Positions 24,458-32,531 of a stretch of 64,000 bases of DNA are shown one piece after another (within the stretch, counting starts at the first letter, position 1; each line of letters opens with the position of its first letter). The position numbers and the translations under genes are program-made. Origin of the DNA: Candidatus Zixiibacteriota bacterium (lineage in GTDB: Bacteria > Zixibacteria > MSB-5A5 > DSPP01). Below the pieces are notes generated by a model that saw only the letters and a program-made list of their open reading frames with translations, ran no database searches and was not told the origin of the DNA. The DNA lies in assembly GCA_022614805.1 (NCBI GenBank), contig JAKEHY010000019.1:1-64000 (forward strand), given 5' to 3'.

Positions 24458-24540
24458 CGTAGGGGTTTGGTTAATCAAACCCCTACCGGGCAAACACCCT
24501 TCGACTTCGCCCAGGGCAAGCAAGGTTCGCCCCTACGAAA
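24458..24540. repeat. Intergenic repeat block (GTAGGGGTTTG type)
   Basis: A perfect palindrome GTAGGGGTTTG with its complement around GTTAAT (about 24459-24486) is followed by CTTCGACTTCGCCCAGGGCA and CGCCCCTACG. Similar to 931 and 16449. It lies between the divergent tyrS and PBP1A genes. Confidence 0.65.
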
Positions 24541-24598
24541 AATCCCCTTGTATCACGCCCGAACGCCGATATGCAATGGGGGTAGAAGGTAATAAAGC

Positions 24599-24627
24599 TT
24601 GACCTATTTCAACGGGTCGGTTTTATT
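24599..24627 (+). promoter_or_regulatory. Candidate promoter of the PBP1A gene
   Basis: TTGACC (24599-24604), a 17-base spacer and TTTATT (24622-24627), 13 bp before the ATG. The -35 is good, the -10 moderate. The AGGAAGG ribosome site follows directly. Confidence 0.35.
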
Positions 24628-24639
24628 CAGGAAGGCGGA

Positions 24640-26730
24640 ATGAACAAAAGCAAGTTGGTGGTCGGCAGTTTGTTGGTCTTTGCCCTCGTTCTTTTTTGCT
24701 TTATTCTAATCGGCGGGCAGACTGTGCGGCAGTATGAGCGGGCCCTCCCCTCTTTGTCCCAGCTGGCCAACATCCAGCCCCGAATCGTCACCCGGGTGTA
24801 CGCCGCCGACGGCTCGGTGCTGAAGGATTTTTACAGCGAGCGGCGGATTTTGGTGCCGCTGAAGGAAATCCCCCCCTATATGAGCGATGCTTTGCTTTCC
24901 ACCGAGGACAAGCGCTTTTTCAGCCACTGGGGGGTGGATTTAATCCGGGTGCCCAAGGCCTTTTTGGTCAATTTGCAGCGGGGGGAATGGGCCCAGGGGT
25001 TTTCCACCCTGACCCAGCAGCTGGCCCGAAATCTTTTCTTGACCCGCGAAAAGACTTTGACCCGCAAGCTGAAAGAGATACTCACCGCCATCAAAATCGA
25101 ACGAACCTATTCCAAAGACGAGATTCTGGAGATGTATTTGAACCAGCATTACTTCGGCCGGGGGAGCTACGGAATCCAGGCGGCCGCGCAAACCTACTTC
25201 GGCAAAAACGCGCAGAATTTGAAAATCGAGGAGTGCGCCCTTTTGGTCGGGCTGTTGCAGGCGCCGGAACGCTACAACCCCTTCCGCAAACCGGAAGTGG
25301 CCACCAAGCGGCGGAATCTGGTCTTGAACAACATGGTAAACTACGGCAAGCTTTCCGAGAAGAAAGCCGACAGCTTGAAGCAGCTGCCGCTGGGATTGGG
25401 GGAAGGGCACGACGACGTCGGCCTGGCCCCCTACTTCACCGAAATGGTGCGGCAGTACGTGGAGACTTTTTACGGGGAGGGGGCCCTCTACGAAAAGGGA
25501 TTTTCGATTTACACCACTCTGAACAGCACCCTGCAAAAAGTGGCGGAGGACGCGGTCCACTCCGGAGTCGATTCGCTGCAGAAGAATATGGAGATGAGCC
25601 AATCCCCCGAAGACCCCGCCTATACGGTTTTGGTGCCGGAGACGACCCGAGTGGAAAGCGAGTCCGAGTCGGGCACAAAAAACGGCAAAGCTAAAATCAA
25701 AATCGGCGAAAAGCGGGTCTATAAACAGCTGCAGGCCGCCTTTGTGGCCATTGACAATTCCAACGGCAACATTTTGGGGCTGGTGGGGGGGCGGGATTTT
25801 GTGCAGACGAAATTCAACCGCGCCACCCAAGCCTTCCGCCAGCCCGGCTCGGCCTTCAAGCCGTTCGTTTATACCGCCGCCATCGAGGCGGGCGCCAAGC
25901 CGACCGATTTGATGCACGACGCTCCCTTGGTGATGAACGTTCCCGGATTCGGAGAATGGCGGCCGGAGAACGTGGACAACAAGTTCTGGGGGGAGATGAC
26001 CCTCCGCCGCGGACTGGCGTGGTCGCGCAACCTGATTGCCATCAAGCTGGCGCAAAAAATCGGGATTGAAAAGGCCATCGATTACGCTCACCGGATGGGG
26101 ATCACCTCCCCGCTCAAAGCCGTTCCCTCGCAGGCCATCGGCACTTCCGACGTGAATTTGCTGGAGATGGTTTCGGCCTATTCGGTCTTTCCGAACTTGG
26201 GGGTAAAAGTGGAACCGCGCTTTATTTTGAAAATTGAGGACAAGGACGGCAACGTTTTGGAGCGGCATGAGACCACTTCCCGCCAGGAGGTGCTGAACGC
26301 GCAGACGGCCTACATTATGATAAGTATGATGTCTTCGGTCATCAACAACGGCACGGCGGCCGCGGCGCGGCGGGCCGGGTTTGACCGGCCGGCGGCGGGG
26401 AAAACCGGCACGACCGACGATTTTACCGACAACTGGTTTATCGGCTACACACCCAACATCACCGCCGGCGCCTGGGTGGGGTTCGACGACAAGACCTCCA
26501 TTGGCGCCAACCAGACCGGCTCTTCCAACGCCTTGCCGATTTGGACCAGCTTTATGCTGGCCGCCTCGCAGTACTATCCCTACAAGGACTTCGAGATTCC
26601 TTCCGGAATAATGTTCCGGGACGTGGACCCGGAGACCGGCGAGCTGGCCACCGACGGCTGCCCGGAGACGACGCGGGAGGTTTTCACCGAAAAAACGGTG
26701 CCGACGGAGCGGTGCCACAAGCACCGGTAG
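24640..26730 (+). CDS. Bifunctional penicillin-binding protein 1A
   Basis: This 696-residue class A PBP polymerises and cross-links peptidoglycan on the outside of the inner membrane. After an N-terminal anchor (residues 5 to 27) comes the GT51 glycosyltransferase with the catalytic Glu in LLSTEDKRFFSHWGVD, QGFSTLTQQLARNLF and YLNQHYFGRGSYGIQAAA. The transpeptidase has SxxK in QPGSAFKPFVYTAA, SxN in AWSRNLIAIK and KTG in AAGKTGTTDDFTDNW. Length is typical of short PBP1A forms. The start is ATG 24640, with AGGAAGG upstream. No accessory OB insert is obvious. Confidence 0.95.
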   Translation: MNKSKLVVGSLLVFALVLFCFILIGGQTVRQYERALPSLSQLANIQPRIVTRVYAADGSVLKDFYSERRILVPLKEIPPYMSDALLSTEDKRFFSHWGVDLIRVPKAFLVNLQRGEWAQGFSTLTQQLARNLFLTREKTLTRKLKEILTAIKIERTYSKDEILEMYLNQHYFGRGSYGIQAAAQTYFGKNAQNLKIEECALLVGLLQAPERYNPFRKPEVATKRRNLVLNNMVNYGKLSEKKADSLKQLPLGLGEGHDDVGLAPYFTEMVRQYVETFYGEGALYEKGFSIYTTLNSTLQKVAEDAVHSGVDSLQKNMEMSQSPEDPAYTVLVPETTRVESESESGTKNGKAKIKIGEKRVYKQLQAAFVAIDNSNGNILGLVGGRDFVQTKFNRATQAFRQPGSAFKPFVYTAAIEAGAKPTDLMHDAPLVMNVPGFGEWRPENVDNKFWGEMTLRRGLAWSRNLIAIKLAQKIGIEKAIDYAHRMGITSPLKAVPSQAIGTSDVNLLEMVSAYSVFPNLGVKVEPRFILKIEDKDGNVLERHETTSRQEVLNAQTAYIMISMMSSVINNGTAAAARRAGFDRPAAGKTGTTDDFTDNWFIGYTPNITAGAWVGFDDKTSIGANQTGSSNALPIWTSFMLAASQYYPYKDFEIPSGIMFRDVDPETGELATDGCPETTREVFTEKTVPTERCHKHR

Positions 26731-26765
26731 TATTCCTACGGAATCACTTTTTTGAATCCTCCCTC

Positions 26766-26794
26766 TTGACTAATTCGGAATAGTGTAATAATAA
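26766..26794 (+). promoter_or_regulatory. Promoter of the Doc-fusion gene; transcript may be leaderless
   Basis: TTGACT (26766-26771), a 17-base spacer and TAATAA (26789-26794). The expected start falls at 26801-26802, that is on the ATG at 26802. There is no Shine-Dalgarno sequence between, so a leaderless mRNA is predicted. Confidence 0.5.
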
Positions 26795-26801
26795 GATTGG
26801 T

Positions 26802-27980
26802 ATGCCCAAACGGCTTCCAACTGTCATGGAACTCGCCGAAGAAGCTGGGATGGATTCGGATACCGCCACCATCTATCTTCTAGATATTGGACTGAAAATA
26901 ACCTCACCAACGCAGATAATCTACAGACATGATTTGCAGACAGCGCGTATGGCACTGAGATTGCCTCATTCGCCGCAGGTAACCGACCGTTGTTCTATCC
27001 GAAATCTCTCGGAAAGGGCTGGGATTGGTGAAAACGAAATAAGGGATCGTTTAGTCAAAGAAGGCCTCCTGGCAAAACGCCGTCTAAAACGTGTACCCCA
27101 ATACACCTTAACCAAGGTCGAAGAATGTCTAGGTCTTCGTCCAAAACCAATCGCACCTGCGCCTCAATCTTCGGTCATTCCGAAAAAAGAGGGACGGAAG
27201 CCGAAGCCCCTTTGGCCAAGAGTTGGGAAACTGCAAGATCTGGAGTATTTGAAACCAGAAGACGTACTTGAGTTTCATTATGTTCTCGTCAGGGATTTCG
27301 CCAAATCGAAAAACCCAATATTTATGCCTGGCCCTCGGAGTAGAACCTACCTTGACTCCGCCGTTCATCGCCAGAGAACTTCGCTCGGCTTTATTGCGAA
27401 GTATCCCACCGTTTCGATGGCCGCTGCTTCCTTACTGTATGGAATCGTGCTTGGCCACCCTTTTCACGATGGCAATAAACGAACAGCTTTAGTCGCAGCG
27501 CTAGTATTTTTGGACAAAAATGGATGGGTACTTACGTGTGATGAAGACGAGATATATAAATTTCTTCTTCAACTCGCAGATCACAAAGTGATTGACTCCG
27601 AAAAAGGGCAATTTGAGCTGGCCGATACGGAGGTAATAGAGGTCGCACGATGGCTTCAATCCAGAATTAAAACGGTTACCCGCAGAGAACAGCCTCTCCG
27701 CTTTCGAAATCTAAAAACAATTCTCGAAGACGAAGGTTGTGAACTTGAACCCTTACACGGAAATCGAATAAATATTCGAAGAGGGCACTTACAAACACAA
27801 GTATTTTATCAAAAAATGGGGGCTGACGTAGATAAAAATACAATTCATAAAATTCGCAAAGACTTACAGTTGGATGAGGAGCACGGTTATGATTCCGATA
27901 TCTTCTACAATAGGGGGCCGAGGATTCCTGACTTCATAAACAAATATAGAAAACTGCTTGATAAACTGGCAAAAGTTTAA
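26802..27980 (+). CDS. Doc-type Fic protein with tandem HTH domains and HicA-like tail
   Basis: The 392-residue protein has three parts. Residues 5-50 and 63-110 look like two copies of one small HTH (MELAEEAGMDSD against IRNLSERAGIGENE), similar to MerR or IF2-N folds. Residues 150-290 are a Doc domain with the intact motif H219-P-F-H-D-G-N-K-R227, the pattern of Doc kinases that phosphorylate EF-Tu, unlike AMP-transferring Fic enzymes (GNGR). Residues about 298-357 (RNLKTILEDEGCELEPLHGN ... NTIHKIRKDLQL) recall a HicA-type dsRBD fold. No separate antitoxin gene is adjacent, so the HTH part may silence or autoregulate. A/T-rich DNA suggests transfer. The Doc domain is firm; the tail is by eye. 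Confidence 0.8.
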   Translation: MPKRLPTVMELAEEAGMDSDTATIYLLDIGLKITSPTQIIYRHDLQTARMALRLPHSPQVTDRCSIRNLSERAGIGENEIRDRLVKEGLLAKRRLKRVPQYTLTKVEECLGLRPKPIAPAPQSSVIPKKEGRKPKPLWPRVGKLQDLEYLKPEDVLEFHYVLVRDFAKSKNPIFMPGPRSRTYLDSAVHRQRTSLGFIAKYPTVSMAAASLLYGIVLGHPFHDGNKRTALVAALVFLDKNGWVLTCDEDEIYKFLLQLADHKVIDSEKGQFELADTEVIEVARWLQSRIKTVTRREQPLRFRNLKTILEDEGCELEPLHGNRINIRRGHLQTQVFYQKMGADVDKNTIHKIRKDLQLDEEHGYDSDIFYNRGPRIPDFINKYRKLLDKLAKV

Positions 27981-27999
27981 AGCAACAGAGAAGGTAGGA

Positions 28000-28146
28000 A
28001 AGCGCGCCCCTACGAAACACCCTCTCCGACCCTTCCCTCGACTGTGCTCGGGACAAATCGGGTCTCGTCCCCCTTGGTAAGGGGGACAAAAAAGACAGGG
28101 GCGAATCTTGAGATTCGCCCGGGTGAACCTGAAGGTTCACCCCTAC
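28000..28146. repeat. Intergenic repeat block with two TNNA-loop palindromes
   Basis: CGCCCCTACG is followed by a CCTTCCCTCGACTGTGCTCG segment, CCCCCTTGGTAAGGGGG, and two adjacent hairpins: GGGCGAATC with loop TTGA (28099-28120) and GGGTGAACC with loop TGAA (28121-28142), then CTACGG. Confidence 0.75.
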
Positions 28147-28149
28147 GGG

Positions 28150-28644
28150 TTATAAATCCAGCGTTATCAGGCGGGGGGATAATTCGTTATCTCTGATTTC
28201 CAAAATCGCGTAAGTCAATTCCCTTCGGTCGGTGTTGAAGGAGAGGGAGCCGGGGTTGAAAAAGAGGATGCCATCCTTTTCTTCCTGATGGGGGACATGG
28301 GTATGGCCGTAGAGAATCATATCCACTTTTTCCAGAAACTTGGAACGGACTTTGTCCACCATACCCTCCGGCGCGCCGAAGCCGTGGGTGATGCCGATTT
28401 TGAACCCCTGAAGCTCGACGATGGTTTTTTCCGGCAGTTCCTTGCGGACGGCGCCGTCGTCCATATTCCCCCAGACGCCGAAGGTTTTGGCCTTTTGCTG
28501 CAAGAGTTTCAACGTGGCGGCGTTCGTCCAATCGCCGGCGTGGAGGACGATGTCCTCTTCCTTCAATTGGGAAAGAAATTCCTGCGGTATCGATTCCCGG
28601 CGTTCGGGGACGTGGGTGTCGGCGATTAGGTAAACAATGGCCAT
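28150..28644 (-). CDS. YfcE/MJ0936-type metallophosphoesterase
   Basis: The 164-residue protein is a small calcineurin-like phosphoesterase: metal ligands in LIADTHVPE, LHAGDWTN, WGNMD (the GNCD position), ITHGFG and YGHTHVPH, ending NPGSLSFNTD. This is the YfcE family, which hydrolyses phosphodiesters in vitro; the cellular substrate is unknown. The length is typical. The Asn-for-Cys-like GNMD variation is common. The start is ATG 28644. Confidence 0.9.
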   Translation of the reverse strand: MAIVYLIADTHVPERRESIPQEFLSQLKEEDIVLHAGDWTNAATLKLLQQKAKTFGVWGNMDDGAVRKELPEKTIVELQGFKIGITHGFGAPEGMVDKVRSKFLEKVDMILYGHTHVPHQEEKDGILFFNPGSLSFNTDRRELTYAILEIRDNELSPRLITLDL

Positions 28645-28654
28645 TCTACTTACT

Positions 28655-28757
28655 GATACCCCCAGCAGGGGCTGGGGGGCTCCCGGATAAATTGCTTGTT
28701 CGTTGGTAGCGGAGGTCTTTAGACCTCCACTTTGGAAGCCTAAAGGCTTCCGCTACG
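28655..28757. repeat. Intergenic repeat block with three hairpins
   Basis: CCCCAGC/GCTGGGG (about 28661-28679), GGAGGTC-TTTA-GACCTCC (28711-28728) and GGAAGCC-TAAA-GGCTTCC (28734-28751), the last followed by GCTACG. The GGAGGTC stem is the same as at 3303 and 46570. Confidence 0.75.
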
Positions 28758-28892
28758 CTTTCCCAACCCCACCCAGCCTGCCCGGTCAGGGATTCCTCGC
28801 CTTTGCTCGGAATGACAAACGAACAAGGCCGCCTGAAAACCGATAAAACCTGAACAGGCGAATCGGAAGAAAACCCCGAAAACGTACGCTTC

Positions 28893-28988
28893 TTAGCGCA
28901 GTTTCTTTTTGTGACGGTCGCGGCGGCGCCGTTTGCGCAGCTTGTGCTTTTTTATTTTGTGCCGCTTCCGTTTTTTTCCGCTGGGCAT
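28893..28988 (-). CDS. Mini ribosomal protein of the mS38/bS22 (AURKAIP1/COX24) type
   Basis: A 31-residue, extremely basic protein begins MPSGKKRKRHKIKKHKLRKR and ends RRRDRHKKKLR. This MPSGKKRKRHK opening is that of the AURKAIP1/COX24 domain proteins of Bacteroidetes-type bacteria, related to mycobacterial bS22 and mitochondrial mS38, which lie in the small subunit near the decoding centre. The ATG at 28988 has AGGAG five bases upstream. It is easily missed because of its size. It lies downstream of the HU gene on the same strand. Confidence 0.85.
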   Translation of the reverse strand: MPSGKKRKRHKIKKHKLRKRRRRDRHKKKLR

Positions 28989-29019
28989 TCGTCTCCTATC
29001 TTCCCTTGCCGTTTTTTGG

Positions 29020-29072
29020 CCCTTCTTCCCGATGGGAAGAAGGGCGGGCACAACGGTGTTGTGCCCCTACAA
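29020..29072. repeat. Hairpins between HU and the mini ribosomal gene
   Basis: CCCTTCTTCCC and its complement around GAT (29020-29044), then GGGCACAAC/GTTGTGCCC around GGT (about 29046-29066) with a CCTAC tail. Neither has a T-run on the minus strand, so they are not clear terminators. Confidence 0.6.
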
Positions 29073-29077
29073 ATACA

Positions 29078-29362
29078 TTACAATGGTTGCTTGACGATTA
29101 CCGCCTTGAACTCGTTGGAGGGTTTGAAGACCGGGACTTTCCGGTCGGGCACCGGCACCTCCTCGCCGGTGCGGGGGTTTCTGGCCTTTCTGGCCTTGCG
29201 GGCCTTCACCTTGAACGTCCCGAAACCCCGAATTTCAATGTTCTGCCCCTCCTCGAGCGATTTTTTTATCTGCTCCAGGAAGTTTTCCACCACCACCATC
29301 ACGTCGGTCCGCGTGAGGCCGGTTTTTTCGGCCACCCGCTCGACCAAATCCGCTTTGGTCAT
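29078..29362 (-). CDS. HU-family DNA-binding protein
   Basis: The 94-residue protein is a full HU/IHF fold: MTKADLVERVAEKTGLTRTD, IEIRGFGTFKVK and the arm ARKARNPRTGEEVPVPDRKV, then VPVFKPSNEFKAVI. As a homodimer it bends DNA and organises the nucleoid. The ATG at 29362 has GAGGAGG upstream. The arm carries the proline that wedges DNA. HU against IHF cannot be decided, but an unpaired single gene favours HU. Confidence 0.93.
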   Translation of the reverse strand: MTKADLVERVAEKTGLTRTDVMVVVENFLEQIKKSLEEGQNIEIRGFGTFKVKARKARKARNPRTGEEVPVPDRKVPVFKPSNEFKAVIVKQPL

Positions 29363-29393
29363 CGTTCACCTCCTCGACCGTTTAACGCCATCT

Positions 29394-29615
29394 TCAATTG
29401 TCGCCTCCGTATTTGCCGCATACACAACTCTCCGGGCCGCATCCGGCCGGACTCCTGCCGCTCTCCGAGGCCGTCCCCACTCCGAACAGCGAGAAAAGTT
29501 TTTCGACCTCCGCGCCCCCGCAGGAAGGGCAGACCGCCGTTCCGCGCTCCTCCATTCTTTGCCGGAGCTCGAAGTTCTTATTGCAATTTTTACAGCGATA
29601 TTCGTATATGGGCAT
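29394..29615 (-). CDS. FmdB-family zinc ribbon protein, short form
   Basis: The 73-residue protein begins MPIYEYRCKNCNKNFELRQR and has CPSCGGAEVEKLFS, the two CxxC pairs of the FmdB ribbon. The C-terminal half has two further cysteines (CGPESCVCG) that may bind a second metal, as in some family members. It lies between sppA and the HU gene. Function unknown. Confidence 0.85.
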   Translation of the reverse strand: MPIYEYRCKNCNKNFELRQRMEERGTAVCPSCGGAEVEKLFSLFGVGTASESGRSPAGCGPESCVCGKYGGDN

Positions 29616-29623
29616 TATCGAAG

Positions 29624-30538
29624 TTACATCTTATACAGGTATTTGAGGCCGGGGGAGAGCATATCCTTCCACTCCTCGGGCAGCTCCATCCCCTTGCCGA
29701 AAAGCTCCTCGGCCGCAAAATCGAAAATCGTGCGGCGGCGGTATTTTTTCTCCTTGACCGTTTTCGGCTCGCCGGAAATCCCCCCCATTTTTCCCGCCAG
29801 CCGGATGGCGTCCTCCTGGTTTCCGAGCACATCAATAAGCCCGTTGGCCTGGGCCTGGCGGCCGGTGAATACCGAGCCGTCCGCAAGCGCCAGCACTTTT
29901 TCGCGCTCCATCCCGCGGTTTTTAACCACGGCTTCCACGAACTGGTCGTAAGTGTCGTTGATGACCGCCTGCAGCATCTGCCGTTCCTTTTCGGTCATCG
30001 GGCGGGTGGGGGAGCCGACGTCCTTCAGTTCCCCCGACTTGATTACCTCCGTTTTGATGCCGATTTTTTTGAACAGCTCGCCGAAAACCGGGAACTCGGC
30101 AATCACGCCGATGGAGCCGGTGAGCGTGCCGGGGTTGGCGACGATGGAATCGGCCGCGCAGGCGATGTAGTAGCCGCCGGAAGCCGCCACGGAGCCCATT
30201 GAGGCGACCACGTTTTTCTTTTCTTTCGCCTCCAAGACGGCGTCGTAAATCTCCTGCGAGGCGGAAACGCCGCCGCCCGGGCTTTCGATGCGCAGCACAA
30301 TCGCCTTGACCGAGCCGTCGTCCCCGTACTTTTTCAACTGGCGGACGATTTCGGAGGAGCCGGAGATGATACCGGTGACCTCCACGATGGCGACTTTGGA
30401 ACCGAGGGCGAACATCCCGTCTTCGGTTTCGGCGTAACCGGCTCCGGCCGAAAAATAAGCCAGGGCCGCCAGAAGGCCGATTCCCAAAAAGAGGAAAAGG
30501 ATGACCAGCCCGACTATCAGATTTCTTTTGGCTGCCAT
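29624..30538 (-). CDS. sppA: Signal peptide peptidase SppA
   Basis: The 304-residue membrane-anchored serine protease degrades released signal peptides. It has one N-terminal helix (about residues 8 to 30). The nucleophile is S120 in VAASGGYYIA and the general base K172 in KSGELKDVGSP, the Ser/Lys dyad of S49 proteases. IESPGGGVSASQEIY and LTGSIGV are also conserved. This is the short, single-domain form. It starts one base after the mltD stop, so they are co-transcribed. Confidence 0.93.
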   Translation of the reverse strand: MAAKRNLIVGLVILFLFLGIGLLAALAYFSAGAGYAETEDGMFALGSKVAIVEVTGIISGSSEIVRQLKKYGDDGSVKAIVLRIESPGGGVSASQEIYDAVLEAKEKKNVVASMGSVAASGGYYIACAADSIVANPGTLTGSIGVIAEFPVFGELFKKIGIKTEVIKSGELKDVGSPTRPMTEKERQMLQAVINDTYDQFVEAVVKNRGMEREKVLALADGSVFTGRQAQANGLIDVLGNQEDAIRLAGKMGGISGEPKTVKEKKYRRRTIFDFAAEELFGKGMELPEEWKDMLSPGLKYLYKM

Positions 30539-30539
30539 T

Positions 30540-32426
30540 TTACGGTATCTGAATCACCATTCCGACCGCCAGAATGTGGGAGGAAAGGTTGTTGAAAGCC
30601 TTCAGTTCGCGAACCGAAACGCCAAAGCGCTGGGCTATTTCCCAGAGCGAATCCCCGCGCCGGACCCGGTAGGCGGTCGGGCGGGTCTGGGACGAATCGC
30701 TGGAAGCTTGTGCTTTGCTGGGCGCCGCCGGCGTCTTACCCGGAATTACGAGGCGCTTGCCGCGCGGCAGAATGTCCGAATCCAAGTTGTTGGCCTGTTT
30801 CAAGGCGGCGATGGAAACGCCGAATCTCTGAGCGAGCTTGCCGAGGGTGTCCCCCCGCCGCACCCGGTAGGTGCCCCGGGTCGATTTCTTTTCCGCCAAG
30901 TAATCGCTGGAGACGTAGGCCGGCACCAGCAGGGTTCTTCCCGCTTTGGGGCGGTAGGCTTTGCGCAGCCGGTTGATGCGGATTAAATCTCCGGCGGTGG
31001 TGCCGTAGCGCTGGGCAATTGCCATAAGCGACTCGCCCCGGCGGATTCGGTGCCGCACCAAGACCATCTTTTTGGCCTGCGGCATCTGTTCGTAGTGGGC
31101 CCAGAACTCCCCTTCTTTCCCCAAGGGAAGGCGCAGGGTGAATTTCCCCGGGGGGGTCACGCCGCGGGCCAGGTGCGGATTCAATTCCTTCAGTTCCGCC
31201 ACCGTGCAGCCGACAAAACGGGCCACCACCGAAAGCTCGAGCGGTTTGCGGACCACCACCGTGTCGAATTCGATGGGGGGCTCGTAAATCAGGTCGCCAA
31301 AACCGTACTTTTTCGGCTCCTTGGCAATCATTGTGGCGGCGGCAAAAAGGGGCACGTAGTTCTCCGTCTGCTGGCGCAGCTTCATTTCCCAGAAGTCCTT
31401 GGTATCCTGGCGCTTCATCGCCCGCGAGATGCGCCCGGGGCCGCCGTTGTAAGCCGCCAGTGCCAGTTCCCAGGAGTTGTATTTGACGTACAGGTCGTTC
31501 AAAAAATTGGCGGCGGCATAAGTCGATTTTACGAAGTCGCGCCGTTCGTCCACGAAGTAGTTGACCTCCAGGTCGTACAGCCGGCCGGTGGAGGCGATGA
31601 ACTGCCAGGGGCCGACGGCGTGGGCGTAGGAATAGGCGTGGGGATTGAAGCCGGATTCAATCAAGGGCAAAAAGACCAAATCCTGCGGCACCCCCTGTTT
31701 TTTCAAAATCTGCCGCATCAAGGGAATGTAGCGGCTGGAGCGGGAAAGATACTGGGCAAAGGGGCGGCGGGCCACCGTTTGCAAGTAGGCCAAAGCATCC
31801 GCCACCCGCTCGTTGAACGGAATGGGGATGTCGAACTTAATCGAGGGGTCCGGCCCGGTCAAAGCCTGCGGCACAAGCTGGGCCTTCAAAGACTCAAAAT
31901 TTTTCAGGTGGCGAAAACGGTCCAGAAACGAGGTGATGGAGGCTTCCGTCCCCAGGCTTCCCTGCGCCTCGAGCGTGATTTTAAGCTCGTCGGCGATTTC
32001 CGCCAAAAGCTTGTTCATCCGGGTGTGCAGCTCGGGAAACTCCTCTTCCTCTATTCCCATTTCGGAAAGCTGCTTCAAGGCCGTCTCGAATTGCTTTTGG
32101 GCGAGGTCCCATTGCCCCTGGCGGTTGGCGGTGACCCCCTCGCTTAAGAGGTCTTCGACTTCGAGCAACTGGGCGGCGTATTCATCTTCGCCGTTTTCCC
32201 CCGACCCGGAGCCGTTTCCCCCTTCTCCGTTGGAGGTTTTCTCCTGACTCTCGCCCGATTCCGGGGAGGTCTGCGAACCAGCAGAAGAAGTGGCTGTCTC
32301 CTTCGTTGAACTTTGAGGGGCCGAAGCGGTCGGTTTACCCCCTCCCCGTTTGGAGACAGACCGGCTGTGGCTGCACCCGAAAAGTGCGAAAAAGAGGCAG
32401 AAAAGTATGGACAAATACAGTTTCAT
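30540..32426 (-). CDS. mltD: MltD-type membrane-bound lytic transglycosylase with three LysM domains
   Basis: The 628-residue lipoprotein cleaves peptidoglycan glycan strands. The signal MKLYLSILFCLFFALFGC has a lipobox with Cys18. A Ser/Gly/Glu-rich linker follows, then a helical segment and the SLT domain: catalytic Glu in PLIESGFNPHAYSYAHAVGP, then GPWQFIASTG and ALAAYNGGPGRI. Three LysM repeats close the protein (YRVRRGDTLGKLAQRFGVSI and two relatives), binding the cell wall. I chose ATG 32426: AGGAGGG lies about ten bases upstream, and the ATG six codons earlier overlaps that site. Confidence 0.92.
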   Translation of the reverse strand: MKLYLSILFCLFFALFGCSHSRSVSKRGGGKPTASAPQSSTKETATSSAGSQTSPESGESQEKTSNGEGGNGSGSGENGEDEYAAQLLEVEDLLSEGVTANRQGQWDLAQKQFETALKQLSEMGIEEEEFPELHTRMNKLLAEIADELKITLEAQGSLGTEASITSFLDRFRHLKNFESLKAQLVPQALTGPDPSIKFDIPIPFNERVADALAYLQTVARRPFAQYLSRSSRYIPLMRQILKKQGVPQDLVFLPLIESGFNPHAYSYAHAVGPWQFIASTGRLYDLEVNYFVDERRDFVKSTYAAANFLNDLYVKYNSWELALAAYNGGPGRISRAMKRQDTKDFWEMKLRQQTENYVPLFAAATMIAKEPKKYGFGDLIYEPPIEFDTVVVRKPLELSVVARFVGCTVAELKELNPHLARGVTPPGKFTLRLPLGKEGEFWAHYEQMPQAKKMVLVRHRIRRGESLMAIAQRYGTTAGDLIRINRLRKAYRPKAGRTLLVPAYVSSDYLAEKKSTRGTYRVRRGDTLGKLAQRFGVSIAALKQANNLDSDILPRGKRLVIPGKTPAAPSKAQASSDSSQTRPTAYRVRRGDSLWEIAQRFGVSVRELKAFNNLSSHILAVGMVIQIP

Positions 32427-32454
32427 TGTGCCGTCCCTCCTCATAAGCCGTTAC

Positions 32455-32483
32455 CAATAATTAAATTAGTCATAGTTTGTCAA
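32455..32483 (-). promoter_or_regulatory. Candidate promoter of the mltD-sppA operon
   Basis: On the minus strand TTGACA (32483-32478), a 17-base spacer and TTATTG (32460-32455), within A/T-rich DNA about 30 bp before the mltD ATG. The -35 is perfect, the -10 poor. Confidence 0.35.
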
Positions 32484-32531
32484 GCCTTTTTATTAACTTT
32501 TTTTCCCAAGCTCTTGTATACTTTCATCTTA

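Noticed and set aside
24940-26724. A 594-codon open frame antisense to the PBP1A gene
   Set aside because: It mirrors the PBP1A codons in a GC-rich gene, has no family features and no ribosome site; PBP1A shows all catalytic motifs.
29020-29044. Terminator after the HU gene
   Set aside because: Strong stem but followed by A residues, not U, on the minus strand.
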